In this document: positions 1 through 8,269 of the stretch, in pieces | Layout: every line of letters starts with the position of its first letter | Position numbering within the stretch: the stretch's first letter is position 1 | Assembly: GCA_934563745.1 (NCBI GenBank) | Contig: CAKTHE010000017.1 | Location: 1 to 52,615, forward strand | Origin: an uncultured Dysosmobacter sp. | Lineage (GTDB): Bacteria > Bacillota > Clostridia > Oscillospirales > Oscillospiraceae | Direction: 5' to 3' | DNA length: 52,615 nt | Made by a program: the position numbers and the translations under genes | Notes under the pieces: model-generated | Told to the model about the DNA's origin: nothing | Seen by the model: the letters and a program-made list of their open reading frames with translations, nothing else | The model's database searches: none

Positions 1-126
1 ATACAGAACACCCCTCGACGATACCCCACGATGCCCGATTTTCCCCTCTACGAAATCCAACGATATAGCGAGTTTCCGACGCATTGGGGTACTTTGACAC
101 GATGGGTTCAACACTCCAAGCGCTGA
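1..126 (+). other. Open-frame tail of unknown nature at the left edge
   Basis: A frame enters from the left edge and ends at a TGA at 124-126, 20 bases before a strong terminator, so it could be the last 41 codons of a gene. Its codons include ATA and several CGA, which the clear genes of this window avoid, so it may be acquired DNA or not coding at all. The opposite strand is also open over the same bases. I recognise no family. Confidence 0.2.
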
Positions 127-146
127 TTTTATCCGCATATCTTGCA

Positions 147-176
147 GCAGCCGCCCGTTTGGGCGGCTGCTTTTTT
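147..176 (+). terminator. Intrinsic terminator
   Basis: A perfect 10-bp GC-rich stem (147-156 with 161-170), a GTTT loop and six T residues directly after it. It would end whatever transcript enters from the left edge. Confidence 0.85.
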
Positions 177-356
177 GTTTAAACTTTCTCTGCGGGCAGC
201 CTGCCCCGGACAGCCCGCAGGATGCGCCCGCTCGGGGCGCTTACAGGCGGCAGATCCCTCTATGCCGCGCCGTCCTCCGTACTTCTTCCACATCAGAGGC
301 CGGCGGCTGCCCTCTCCGCAGGGCGGCTGCGCAGGATTGTGAACCGCGTGTAAACT
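177..356. other. Intergenic stretch, nothing recognised
   Basis: Between the terminator and the promoter region of the RHH gene I see no supported gene, RNA or repeat. Short frames occur on both strands but lack ribosome binding sites and recognisable content. Confidence 0.5.
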
Positions 357-388
357 TTTATATAAATCGTTTAAATATTTATATAAAT
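357..388. promoter_or_regulatory. Paired AT-rich direct repeats upstream of the RHH-clpB promoter
   Basis: TTTATATAAAT occurs at 357-367 and again at 378-388, exactly 21 bp apart, that is two helical turns. The second copy ends 3 bases before the -35 box at 392. Each copy is itself nearly palindromic. This suits an operator for a dimeric regulator, possibly the RHH protein encoded next, or an UP-element; the sequence cannot decide. Confidence 0.45.
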
Positions 389-391
389 ATA

Positions 392-420
392 TTGACAAAG
401 TTCAAACTGCGCGTTATGAT
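392..420 (+). promoter_or_regulatory. Sigma-A promoter for RHH gene and clpB
   Basis: TTGACA at 392-397, a 17-bp spacer and TATGAT at 415-420: a near-consensus housekeeping promoter. The next start codon is at 455. Confidence 0.8.
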
Positions 421-454
421 CCCGTTGCAATGAGATTTTAACAGGAGGTGCAGG

Positions 455-1105
455 ATGAAAAAGAATCTGTACAGCCTGACGCTGTCGGAAGATGTGGTGC
501 GGGAGGTCGACGCACTGGCCCATCGGCTGGGGACCAACCGCTCCGCTCTGGTAAACCGGATCCTGGCGGAATATGTCCGTGTCCCCACGCCGGAGCGGCG
601 CATCAACGACATCTTTCAGGCCATTGAAGAACTGGTGGCTCCTTCCCGGGAGCTGGTCCCCTTTGTTGCGCCCAACTCCCCCACGATGTCTCTGAAGTCC
701 AGTCTGGCCTACAAATACCGCCCCACCGTCAAATATGAACTGGACCTAGGCGGCGGCAGCGACGCCGTTCTGGGCGAGCTGAGCGTGATCTTCCGGACGC
801 AGTCCGCGGGGCTGATCTCCGCCATGAGCGAATTTTTCCGGCTGTGGGTCCGCATTGAGGACGCCTGCCTGGCCCCGCTGCTGGGTCGTTCCATTACCTG
901 CTCGCTTTACGAAGGACGCTTTGTCCGTCCCCTGGCTATGCCCCGCGGGCGGGCCCGGACGGCGGACGATCTGGCCGGCGCCATCAGTGCCTATGTGCAG
1001 CTGTTCGACCGGCTGCTCAAGGGCTATCTGGATGGCTCCCTGAGCGCTCGGGCTGTGGAGCTTGCTTACCGCGGAGATCTGCAAAACAGAGATCTGCTGA
1101 TCTGA
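455..1105 (+). CDS. Ribbon-helix-helix DNA-binding protein upstream of clpB
   Basis: A 216-residue protein. Its first 45 or so residues have the CopG/Arc ribbon-helix-helix pattern: a short polar strand (KKNLYSLTLSEDVVREVDAL) followed by two helices with GTNRSALVNRIL. The remaining 165 residues match no family I know. A strong AGGAGGTG lies 5 bases before the ATG. The stop is 18 bases from the clpB start with no terminator between, so the two genes very likely share the promoter at 392. Most RHH regulators are much shorter, so the long C-terminal part may sense a signal or form a complex. I infer an autorepressor or regulator of this operon; the target is not shown. Confidence 0.7.
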   Translation: MKKNLYSLTLSEDVVREVDALAHRLGTNRSALVNRILAEYVRVPTPERRINDIFQAIEELVAPSRELVPFVAPNSPTMSLKSSLAYKYRPTVKYELDLGGGSDAVLGELSVIFRTQSAGLISAMSEFFRLWVRIEDACLAPLLGRSITCSLYEGRFVRPLAMPRGRARTADDLAGAISAYVQLFDRLLKGYLDGSLSARAVELAYRGDLQNRDLLI

Positions 1106-1123
1106 TCAAAATGAGGTGACATT

Positions 1124-3712
1124 ATGAACGCTGAAAAATATACGCAAAAAACCCTGGAAGCCATTAAAACCGCGCAAAGCATGGCCCAGGAAAATCAAAA
1201 CCAGTATGTGACGCCGGAACATCTGCTGTATGCTCTGGTGGACCAGGATGGCGGACTGATCCCCTCTCTGTTCGGAAAGATGGGCGTAAACTGCGACGAA
1301 TTGCTTTCGCAGCTGGACACCCTGATCCGGCAGCTGCCCCGGGTCTCCGGCGGCAGCGGCGAGGTCTACGCCTCTCCGGAAACCGGGAAAATCATTACCC
1401 TGGCGGAAAAAACCGCCGAGAAGCTGCACGATGACTATGTCTCGGTGGAGCATCTGATGCTGGCCATTTTTTCGGAAGCCACTTCCGCGGTCAAGCAGCT
1501 GCTGTCCAATCACGGGATTACCCGCAGCCGCTTCACGGAGGAGCTCTCCAAGGTCAAGACCAATCCCGTAACCTCGGACAATCCCGAAAGCACCTACGAT
1601 GCCCTGAAAAAGTACGGCACGGATCTGGTGGAGCGGGCCCGGAACAAGGAACTGGACCCCGTCATCGGACGGGACAGCGAGATCCGGAACGTGATCCGGA
1701 TCCTGTCGCGCAAAACCAAGAACAACCCGGTGCTGATCGGCGAACCGGGCGTCGGCAAGACGGCCATCGCCGAGGGGCTTGCCCAGCGGATCGTCCGGGG
1801 CGACGTTCCGGACGGACTGAAGGACCGCACGATCTTCTCTCTGGATATGGGCGCCCTGATTGCCGGTGCCAAGTACCGGGGCGAATTTGAAGAGCGGCTC
1901 AAGGCTGTTCTGAACGAGGTCAAAAAGTCCGACGGCAAGATCATCCTCTTTATCGATGAGCTGCACACCATCGTGGGCGCAGGCAAAACCGAAGGCTCCA
2001 TGGACGCAGGCAACCTTTTAAAGCCCATGCTGGCCCGGGGCGAGCTGCACTGCATCGGCGCGACCACACTGGATGAGTACCGGCAGTATATCGAAAAGGA
2101 TGCCGCTCTGGAGCGCCGGTTCCAACCGGTTCAGGTCGATGAGCCCACCGTGGAGGATACCATCTCGATCCTGCGCGGTCTGAAGGAGCGCTATGAGATC
2201 TATCACGGCGTCCGGATCCACGACAACGCTCTGGTTGCCGCCGCCACGCTCTCCAACCGCTATATCACCGACCGGTTCCTGCCCGACAAAGCCATTGACC
2301 TGGTGGATGAGGCCTGCGCCATGATCCGCACGGAGATCGACTCGATGCCCGCAGAGCTCGACGATCTGCGCCGCAAGATCATGCAGCAGGAAATTGAGGA
2401 AATGGCCCTGAAAAAAGAGGACGACCAGCTCTCCCGGGATCGTCTGGAGGAGCTGAAGAAGGAGCTGGCCGACGAAAAAGAGCAGTTCAACGCCATGAAG
2501 TCCCGCTGGGAGGCCGAGAAGCACAGCGTGGACAGCGTCAAGGAGCTCAAGGCTAAGATCGAGCAGATGCACGGCGAGATCGAACGGGCTCAGGCTGCCC
2601 TGGAGTATGAAAAGGCGGCAAAGCTCAAATATTCCGACCTGCCCGCCCTGGAAAAGCAGCTCAAAGACGCTGAGGCCGCCTCGGAAAAGCATACGGACAA
2701 CTCCATGGTACACGATACCGTGACCGAAAACGAGATTGCCGACATCGTGGGGAAGTGGACCGGGATCCCGGTCAGCCGCCTGATGGAGGGCGAACGGGAA
2801 AAGCTGCTGCGTCTGGACTCCATCATCCACAAGCGGGTCGTGGGGCAGGACGAGGCCGTGCGTCTGGTCACGGAGGCCATCCAGCGCTCCCGGGCCGGCA
2901 TCGCGGATCCCAACCGTCCCATCGGCAGCTTCCTCTTCCTGGGCCCCACGGGCGTAGGCAAGACGGAGCTGGCCAAATCCCTGGCCGAGTGCCTGTTTGA
3001 CGATGAGCACAACCTGGTTCGGATCGATATGACGGAGTACATGGAGAAGTTCTCCGTGTCCCGTCTGATCGGGGCGCCTCCGGGATATGTGGGCTATGAC
3101 GAGGGCGGCCAGCTGACGGAGGCCGTGCGCCGCAAGCCCTACAGCGTGGTTTTGTTTGACGAGGTGGAAAAGGCCCATCCGGATGTATTCAACATCCTGC
3201 TGCAGATCCTGGACGACGGCCGCATCACCGACTCTCAGGGCCGGACGGTGGACTTTAAGAACACCATCATCATTCTGACCTCCAACCTGGGTTCTCAGGA
3301 CCTGCTGGACGGGATCCAGGCAGACGGCAGCATTTCCGAAACGGCCCGGAACGCCGTGATGGGTGAACTGCGCCGCTCCTTCCGCCCGGAGTTCCTGAAC
3401 CGCCTGGATGAGATCATCCTCTTCAAGCCTTTGACCAAGGAAAATCTGAACGGCATTATCGACATTCTGATGCAGGGTCTGAAAAAGCGTCTGGCCGATA
3501 AGTCCTTGAAGCTGGAAGTCACGGATGCGGCCAAGCAGCTGATCATCGACCGGGGCTTTGATCCCGTCTATGGAGCCCGTCCCCTGAAGCGCTACCTCCA
3601 GAGCGCGGCGGAAACACTGATCGCCAAGGAGATCCTGCGGGGCGAGCTGGGCGCCGGCAGCACCCTGGTCCTGGACGCGCAGGATGGGGCGCTGACCTGC
3701 TCGAAAAAGTAA
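1124..3712 (+). CDS. clpB: ATP-dependent disaggregase ClpB
   Basis: An 862-residue AAA+ chaperone of full family length that threads aggregated proteins through a hexameric pore, usually with DnaK. Domain order: N-terminal Clp repeats (about 1-145); first AAA+ domain with Walker [10 protein letters not shown] near residue 206 and Walker [10 protein letters not shown]; a middle coiled coil (about 400-525) rich in Glu and Lys, which distinguishes ClpB from ClpC; second AAA+ domain with GPTGVGKTE near 608 and the C-terminal YGARPLKR motif. The ATG follows a GAGGTG. It is the second gene of an operon with the RHH protein, and no CIRCE or CtsR site precedes it, so heat control here may depend on the RHH protein. 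Confidence 0.97.
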   Translation: MNAEKYTQKTLEAIKTAQSMAQENQNQYVTPEHLLYALVDQDGGLIPSLFGKMGVNCDELLSQLDTLIRQLPRVSGGSGEVYASPETGKIITLAEKTAEKLHDDYVSVEHLMLAIFSEATSAVKQLLSNHGITRSRFTEELSKVKTNPVTSDNPESTYDALKKYGTDLVERARNKELDPVIGRDSEIRNVIRILSRKTKNNPVLIGEPGVGKTAIAEGLAQRIVRGDVPDGLKDRTIFSLDMGALIAGAKYRGEFEERLKAVLNEVKKSDGKIILFIDELHTIVGAGKTEGSMDAGNLLKPMLARGELHCIGATTLDEYRQYIEKDAALERRFQPVQVDEPTVEDTISILRGLKERYEIYHGVRIHDNALVAAATLSNRYITDRFLPDKAIDLVDEACAMIRTEIDSMPAELDDLRRKIMQQEIEEMALKKEDDQLSRDRLEELKKELADEKEQFNAMKSRWEAEKHSVDSVKELKAKIEQMHGEIERAQAALEYEKAAKLKYSDLPALEKQLKDAEAASEKHTDNSMVHDTVTENEIADIVGKWTGIPVSRLMEGEREKLLRLDSIIHKRVVGQDEAVRLVTEAIQRSRAGIADPNRPIGSFLFLGPTGVGKTELAKSLAECLFDDEHNLVRIDMTEYMEKFSVSRLIGAPPGYVGYDEGGQLTEAVRRKPYSVVLFDEVEKAHPDVFNILLQILDDGRITDSQGRTVDFKNTIIILTSNLGSQDLLDGIQADGSISETARNAVMGELRRSFRPEFLNRLDEIILFKPLTKENLNGIIDILMQGLKKRLADKSLKLEVTDAAKQLIIDRGFDPVYGARPLKRYLQSAAETLIAKEILRGELGAGSTLVLDAQDGALTCSKK

Positions 3713-3744
3713 ACATCAGATCCGCATCCGCGGATCCGCAAGAG

Positions 3745-3804
3745 AACCCCCCGGTCACCGAAGCGCAGGCCTAAGCAGTCTGTGCCCGGATGGCCGGGGG
3801 TTTT
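3745..3804 (+). terminator. Probable clpB terminator
   Basis: AACCCCCCGG at 3745-3754 can pair with CCGGGGGTT ending at 3802, followed by a short T run. The loop is long (about 39 bases), so this is less certain than the other terminators here. Confidence 0.45.
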
Positions 3805-4090
3805 CAAGGTTTCTGCGCGGTCTCCGCAGCCCCGCAGCTTTTTGATTTTCGGGCCGGGCAGGCGTCCTCGGCCGCCCGGGTCAAAGGCGCGGTGCAGTCT
3901 CCTGCCGCCCAGCGTGCAGGCCCCTTTTCGGGCCAATCGCGGCAGCCTGTCGAAGCCGCCCTGCGAAAAAAAGCCCTGTCAGGACCTTTCCCGGTTCCGC
4001 TCCCTTTTCCTCAGGGCTCCGGCGCACGGTTCAGGCCAAGGCCTTCAGCCTCCGGGCCGGCTGCGCAGCCCAGGCAGAAACCGTCCAGGC
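3805..4090. other. Intergenic stretch between clpB and hsp20
   Basis: GC-rich DNA between the convergent clpB and hsp20 genes. Open frames on the plus strand have no ribosome binding site and no family resemblance. I see no gene, RNA or repeat. Confidence 0.5.
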
Positions 4091-4093
4091 AAA

Positions 4094-4128
4094 AAAGCCC
4101 CGCCCCATTTGAAATGGGGCGGGGCTTT
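4094..4128 (-). terminator. Terminator of hsp20, works in both directions
   Basis: A 17-bp perfect inverted repeat (4094-4110 with 4112-4128). On the minus strand it is followed by six T residues, placing it 40 bases after the hsp20 stop. It may also stop read-through from clpB. Confidence 0.85.
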
Positions 4129-4167
4129 GATATTTTTCCGCAGCGCTTTCCGGGCGCGCAGATCCTT

Positions 4168-4611
4168 TTACTCGATGGAGATCGCGGTGCTCTTGGGCAG
4201 CTCCTTCTTCACCATCTTGGGCACGGATACCCGCAGGATCCCGTCTTCATACTTGGCGGAGATATCCGCAGGCTCCACGCCGCTGCCGACGTAGAAGCTC
4301 CGGCTGCAGGCGCCGGCGTAACGCTCCTGACGGATGTACGTTCCCTTCTGATCCGCTTCGTTCTGATCCAGGCCCTTGGAAGCGCTGATGGTCAGGTAAC
4401 CATCCTTCAACTCCACGCTGACCTCATCCTTCTTGAAGCCGGGCAGATCCACATCCAGCTCATAGCTGGCGTCCGTCTCACGGATATCGGTCTTCATCAG
4501 GTTGCGGGCATGCTTGCCGTACAAACGGTCACGGCCCTGCGGCACCGTCATCATAAAGGGATCGTTAAAGAAATCGTCGAACAAATTCTCACCAAAAATA
4601 CTGGGCAGCAT
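4168..4611 (-). CDS. Small heat shock protein, Hsp20/alpha-crystallin family
   Basis: A 147-residue holdase chaperone that keeps unfolding proteins soluble under stress. The alpha-crystallin domain spans about residues 38-147, with DLPGFKKDEVSVELKDGYL and the closing G-I-L-R-V-S-V-P-K element (GxLxVxxPK). The N-terminal arm (about 1-37, Phe/Met-rich) is the variable oligomerisation part. The ATG at 4611 is preceded by GGAGG. The transcript starts about 135 bases upstream at a promoter overlapped by a CIRCE element, so expression should be repressed by HrcA and released by heat. Monocistronic, with its own terminator. Confidence 0.95.
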   Translation of the reverse strand: MLPSIFGENLFDDFFNDPFMMTVPQGRDRLYGKHARNLMKTDIRETDASYELDVDLPGFKKDEVSVELKDGYLTISASKGLDQNEADQKGTYIRQERYAGACSRSFYVGSGVEPADISAKYEDGILRVSVPKMVKKELPKSTAISIE

Positions 4612-4758
4612 AGTTCAATCCTCCATTTCCATCACTTCCGGCCCGCAGGGAGCAGGCGCTCCGCCGCGCCGGAATCTTGTTTCAATGCTGCATGGTGCAA
4701 CGTTTTGATTGCTCTTTGCTGGGCCCCTGTCCGGGTCCCTCTCTCAAAGATCAGCTTC

Positions 4759-4786
4759 ATCTTAGCACCGTTTTTAGCACTGTCAA
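4759..4786 (-). promoter_or_regulatory. hsp20 promoter
   Basis: On the minus strand TTGACA (4786-4781), a 16-bp spacer and TAAGAT (4764-4759). The -35 box lies inside the CIRCE element, as expected for HrcA blocking RNA polymerase. Confidence 0.75.
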
Positions 4787-4800
4787 GAGGAGAGTGCTAA
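4774..4800. promoter_or_regulatory. CIRCE element (HrcA operator)
   Basis: TTAGCACTG, nine bases, GAGTGCTAA: the CIRCE consensus TTAGCACTC-N9-GAGTGCTAA with one mismatch at the last base of the left arm. A further GTGCTAA half-site on the minus strand lies between the -35 and -10 boxes. Confidence 0.9.
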
Positions 4801-4833
4801 TGTTCACAAAAGGCGTAAAATTTGTTCACAAAA
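4801..4833. repeat. Paired direct repeat abutting the CIRCE element
   Basis: TGTTCACAAAA at 4801-4811 and again at 4823-4833, 22 bp apart (two helical turns), starting at the base after CIRCE and upstream of the hsp20 -35 box. It could be a second operator or an activator site; I do not recognise the motif. Confidence 0.45.
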
Positions 4834-4939
4834 TATGCGATTTTCCGGATGGGGCACGTTTCCGCCTCTGTCCCGGAAAGCCGTTTTGGGCTTTGGGTAT
4901 CTGCGTTTCCGCCCTTCTCCCTGCGCAGGGCGCGGATTT

Positions 4940-5854
4940 TTACAGAGGATGCGCGCGCAGATAGGCCAGCCACTGCCGGCAGCCCTCCACATTCAGGTGG
5001 ATTCCATCCCAGGTCCACCCGTCAGGCAGACAGCCCTCCGCATCCGTCAGGGCTTCGGCCACATCTAAATAAGTACAGCCCCGCTCCTCTGCCAGCTGGC
5101 GGATCACCGCATTAAACTGGGCAATCCGCTCGTTGTTGACATAGCTGCCCTTGGCCTCCTGCCCGGCGCTGACCGGCAGAATGGACTCCAGCGCGATCTG
5201 CGCATCCGGCTGAAGCTCCCGGATCCGGTCCACCAGGGCGCTGTACTGATCGGAAAAGGTCTCGATCCGGGGCCACCCCAGCTCGTTGATCCCCAGCATC
5301 ACATAAACCTTGGAAAAGGATCCCGCCGCCAGCGCATCCATCAAGGTCTGAGCGGTCCCGTCCGCCGCGGTCTGCGTCCTCTTCGAGAAAACGGACTCCA
5401 CCGTCGCGCCCACGGCGTAAAGATACGTCCCCTGCTTGAGTCCGGAATACAGGGAAAATCCCTCCGTCCGGGAGTCCCCCAGAAAAACGGCATCCGCAAA
5501 GTACTCATCCTCCACCGGTGCTCCGTCAGCCGGCGTGTCCCCCGGGTGGGGATCGGTCTGCTCTGCCGGCACATGCGCCTCGTCCCGGGGCAGTCCCGCT
5601 CCGGACGGCGGCAAGGCGTCAGAGGTCGGAGGTACCTGCCCGCCGGCGGCTCCCGCCGGGGCTTCCGCACTCGGTTCCCTCATCTTCTGCGTCTCCTCCC
5701 GGCGCATCGGCTCCCCCGCCGGACCGGCGCCGGAATGCTCGCTGGCCGGAGCCTGGGGCATTGCGCCCCAGGAAAGCGCCGCCAGGCCGATCAAAAGCGC
5801 CGCCAGGCCCTTTCGCAGCCGGCTGCCTCTCCGGCCGGAACACTGCACATGCAT
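4940..5854 (-). CDS. Exported SGNH/GDSL-family hydrolase
   Basis: A 304-residue protein. A basic N-terminus and hydrophobic stretch (about residues 12-33) look like a signal peptide or membrane anchor, followed by a low-complexity Pro/Ala/Glu linker to about residue 115. The SGNH domain follows with VFLGDSRTEGF (catalytic Ser), VMLGINELGW (Asn block) and WDGIHLN (Asp and His). Such enzymes remove acyl groups from envelope polymers or glycans; the substrate cannot be read. I chose the ATG at 5854 because GGGAGG lies 7 bases upstream. Longer frames would run into the upstream gene and its terminator; a second ATG at 5887 is possible. Confidence 0.82.
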   Translation of the reverse strand: MHVQCSGRRGSRLRKGLAALLIGLAALSWGAMPQAPASEHSGAGPAGEPMRREETQKMREPSAEAPAGAAGGQVPPTSDALPPSGAGLPRDEAHVPAEQTDPHPGDTPADGAPVEDEYFADAVFLGDSRTEGFSLYSGLKQGTYLYAVGATVESVFSKRTQTAADGTAQTLMDALAAGSFSKVYVMLGINELGWPRIETFSDQYSALVDRIRELQPDAQIALESILPVSAGQEAKGSYVNNERIAQFNAVIRQLAEERGCTYLDVAEALTDAEGCLPDGWTWDGIHLNVEGCRQWLAYLRAHPL

Positions 5855-5978
5855 TGCCCCACCTCCCGTTTCATTCTTCGTATCCATTAGACACGATTCG
5901 ACCCGGAAAAGTTGGAACAAAAGCGTTACAAAACAGCAGAAAATTCTAACAGACCGCCCAGCTTCTTCCGCACAGCGC

Positions 5979-6023
5979 AAAAAGCACGCGCCTGCGGAAT
6001 GCTTCCACAGGCGCGTGTTTTTT
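5979..6023 (-). terminator. Terminator between nucleotidyltransferase and SGNH genes
   Basis: A 10-bp perfect stem (5985-5994 with 6008-6017) with T runs on both sides. It ends the minus-strand transcript of the nucleotidyltransferase, so the SGNH gene needs its own promoter, which I could not identify. Confidence 0.85.
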
Positions 6024-6032
6024 AAGGTCTTT

Positions 6033-6965
6033 TCAGATGATTTTTCCCGGCAGGCGCAGGCTCTCCGGATAGGCGCCGGAGGCATGCAGCTTGTGCAGCT
6101 CCTCCGCCACGCTGGCCCGGTCCTCATGATAGGTCATGCCGAACCACCGGTCTGCCGAATGCAGCACCGACACCTCCAGCGCACCGGAGCGCAGCTGCTC
6201 GCCCACCATGACCGGCAGCAGGCACTCCGCCTTCGGCTCTTTCCCGGCAGCGCTGTGCAGGAAGTCCTCAAAATACTGCTGCATCTGGGGGAAGATACTG
6301 GGCGCAAAGCCCCAGAAATTCATGGACACCACCGTTTCGGGGTCCAGCGGACAGTCCTCTGCCAGATCCCGCAACGTCCCGTCCGGGTAAAGCTGGACCT
6401 TCAGTGCCTCCCGCACCGCGCGCAGAGAGCCGTTTTCCACTTGGCAGATCCCCCGGGACACGGTGCCGTGCAGGCTGGCGGTGTTTTTCAGCAGGTATCC
6501 GACCATGGTGCCCTTTCCCGCCGCAGGCAGCTGCCGCAGTTCCTGATAAATGGTCCGGTAAGCATCGATCCCATAATAGTCATCCGCGTTGATCACGCAG
6601 AACGGTCCATCCACCAGTTCCCGGGCGCAAAGCAGCGCGTGGACAGTCCCGAACGGCTTGGTACGCCCCTCCGGAATCTGATAAAAGTCCGGAAGTGAGG
6701 AAAAATCCTGGAAGGCGTAGGCCACCTCCACCGGAGTGCCGTCCGCCGCCGTTTTCTGCCGCAGATATTGGCCGCACAGCCGCTCCACCGTTTCCTTCAT
6801 CTCAGGCTTGATGATAAATACCACCCGGCCGAAGCCGGCGCGCAGGGCATCGTAAATGGAATACTCCATCAGGATCTCACCATGGGGGCCCAGGCCGTCC
6901 ACCTGCTTGCTGCCGCCGTAACGGGATCCCATTCCGGCCGCCATGATCACCAGAGAAATTTTCAT
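6033..6965 (-). CDS. Sugar nucleotidyltransferase family protein
   Basis: A 310-residue protein with the N-terminal Rossmann-like nucleotidyltransferase signature: VIMAAGMGSRYGGSKQ (nucleotide-binding loop) at residues 6-21 and VINADDYYG (metal-binding Asp) near 120. Members join an NTP to a sugar phosphate. The best resemblance is to the stand-alone NTP_transferase proteins of gut Firmicutes with unknown substrates. The ATG is preceded by AGGAG and by a promoter at 7048-7076. It is transcribed alone; the terminator at 5979 separates it from the SGNH gene. The substrate is not determinable. Confidence 0.82.
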   Translation of the reverse strand: MKISLVIMAAGMGSRYGGSKQVDGLGPHGEILMEYSIYDALRAGFGRVVFIIKPEMKETVERLCGQYLRQKTAADGTPVEVAYAFQDFSSLPDFYQIPEGRTKPFGTVHALLCARELVDGPFCVINADDYYGIDAYRTIYQELRQLPAAGKGTMVGYLLKNTASLHGTVSRGICQVENGSLRAVREALKVQLYPDGTLRDLAEDCPLDPETVVSMNFWGFAPSIFPQMQQYFEDFLHSAAGKEPKAECLLPVMVGEQLRSGALEVSVLHSADRWFGMTYHEDRASVAEELHKLHASGAYPESLRLPGKII

Positions 6966-7047
6966 ATACGCCGTCTCCTATTTTATCCTGTATTCTTCGC
7001 AGAAAAGCTTCCGCGTCCGCCCGCTCCTCCGGGCCGGATCTGCCCTT

Positions 7048-7076
7048 ACTGTACACGGTTCCGCATCTTTTTGCAA
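7048..7076 (-). promoter_or_regulatory. Promoter of the nucleotidyltransferase gene
   Basis: On the minus strand TTGCAA (7076-7071), a 17-bp spacer and TACAGT (7053-7048), 83 bases before the start codon. Confidence 0.5.
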
Positions 7077-7082
7077 CTCCCC

Positions 7083-7111
7083 TTGACTTTTTCCCCTCCC
7101 GTTTTTATAAT
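7083..7111 (+). promoter_or_regulatory. Promoter of the Fur-family/metal ABC operon
   Basis: TTGACT (7083-7088), a 17-bp spacer and a consensus TATAAT (7106-7111). The metal-box palindrome begins on the last base of the -10 element. Confidence 0.85.
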
Positions 7112-7135
7112 ATGAAAATGATTTTCATTTTCATA
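7111..7135. promoter_or_regulatory. Fur/Zur-type operator
   Basis: A perfect 25-bp inverted repeat (11-3-11). It contains TGAAAATGATTTTCA at 7113-7127, a perfect 7-1-7 box of the Fur superfamily, overlapped by a partial second box. It covers the predicted transcription start, so bound repressor would block the operon, including its own gene. Confidence 0.85.
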
Positions 7136-7151
7136 AAGAGGGAGCACAATC

Positions 7152-7562
7152 ATGACCTATCAAACCAAGCAGCATCAGGCCCTGCTGGAGTGTCTGCGGC
7201 AAAGCGGCACCCAGGCCGTCTCCGTCGGTGCGCTGTCCCAGGCGCTGCGTCAGGCCGGCTGTCCCGTGGGCACCGCCACTATCTATCGCCACCTGGAGCG
7301 GCTGGAGCAGGTCGGCCAGATCCATAAAATCAGCACCGACGAAGGTGCCCTGTTTCAGTACTGCCCCCGGTCTGAAACCCACCGGGACTGTTTTTTGATC
7401 CAGTGCGAGCGCTGCGGCCGGATCCTGCATGTAAGCTGCTCCCATCTCGCCTCCCTCTATGACCATCTGGAGCAGGAACATCATTTCCGGATCAATCCCC
7501 GCAAAACCGTATTTACAGGGCTGTGCGAGGCCTGCGCCGCCAAGGAGGAAGGCACCGAATGA
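7152..7562 (+). CDS. Fur-family metalloregulator, probably Zur or Fur
   Basis: A 136-residue repressor that binds DNA when loaded with metal. An N-terminal winged helix (about 1-80, with VGTATIYRHLERLEQVG as recognition region) precedes a metal-binding dimerisation domain with HRDCFLIQCERCGRILHVSC and a C-terminal CEAC pair; the CERC and CEAC cysteines form the structural zinc site. The operon with a ZnuCB-like transporter favours zinc control, though the operator would also fit Fur. The gene is the first of three; its stop overlaps the next ATG by 4 bases. Confidence 0.88.
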   Translation: MTYQTKQHQALLECLRQSGTQAVSVGALSQALRQAGCPVGTATIYRHLERLEQVGQIHKISTDEGALFQYCPRSETHRDCFLIQCERCGRILHVSCSHLASLYDHLEQEHHFRINPRKTVFTGLCEACAAKEEGTE

Positions 7563-8269
7563 AAGAAGCATTGATCACCTGTACGGACCTGTCCCTGGGC
7601 TATGAGGGGCAGCCCCTGCTGGAGCATCTGAACCTGCAGATCTGTGAAGGAGACTACCTTTGCATTATTGGGGAGAACGGCTCCGGAAAATCCACCCTGC
7701 TGCGCTGCCTGCTGGGGCTTCTTCCGCCCATGGCCGGCACGATCACCCGGGCGCCGGAACTGAACGCGGGCGCCATCGGCTATCTGCCTCAGCAGACCCG
7801 GGCCCAGCGGGACTTTCCCGCCACGGTCAGCGAGGTCGTCCTCTCCGGCTTCCTCAACCGGAAGGGCTGCCATTTCTTTTACTCCGCCGCGCAGAAATCC
7901 GAAGCTCTGATGAATCTGGGCAAACTGGGGATCCTGGAGCTGAAGGACCGCTGCTACCGGGAGCTCTCCGGCGGCCAGCAGCAGCGAGTTCTGCTGGCCC
8001 GGGCCCTGTGCGCCGCCCGGAAGCTGCTGATTCTGGACGAGCCCATCACCGGTCTGGATCCCGCCGCCATTCAGGATCTGTACAAAACCCTGCATTATCT
8101 CAACACGCAGGAGGGAATGGCCGTCGTCACGGTGACGCATGACCTGCGCGCCGCGCTGCAAAGTGCCCGGACCGTGCTGCACATTGGACGGCGCAGCTGG
8201 TTTTACGGCACTGCCGAGGCGTATCTGTCCTCTCCAGAGGGCGCCCGGTTCCGGGAGGTGGACGCATGA
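7559..8269 (+). CDS. Metal ABC transporter ATPase, ZnuC-like
   Basis: A 236-residue ATPase that powers import of zinc or manganese. Walker A GENGSGKST near residues 38-46, signature LSGGQQQRVLLARAL near 140 and Walker B LLILDEPITGLDP are intact. The ATG at 7559 overlaps the regulator's stop (ATGA) and follows AAGGAGG, which decides this start over longer frames. It pairs with the permease downstream. No substrate-binding protein gene lies in the operon. Confidence 0.92.
   Translation: MKEALITCTDLSLGYEGQPLLEHLNLQICEGDYLCIIGENGSGKSTLLRCLLGLLPPMAGTITRAPELNAGAIGYLPQQTRAQRDFPATVSEVVLSGFLNRKGCHFFYSAAQKSEALMNLGKLGILELKDRCYRELSGGQQQRVLLARALCAARKLLILDEPITGLDPAAIQDLYKTLHYLNTQEGMAVVTVTHDLRAALQSARTVLHIGRRSWFYGTAEAYLSSPEGARFREVDA

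Noticed and set aside
2018..3178. A 386-codon minus-strand frame
   Set aside because: It is antisense to clpB and without homology or a suitable start.
3790..4800. A 336-codon plus-strand frame
   Set aside because: It runs through two terminators, antisense to hsp20 and over its promoter; no ribosome binding site.
5436..6698. A 420-codon plus-strand frame
   Set aside because: It spans the antisense of two real genes and the terminator between them.
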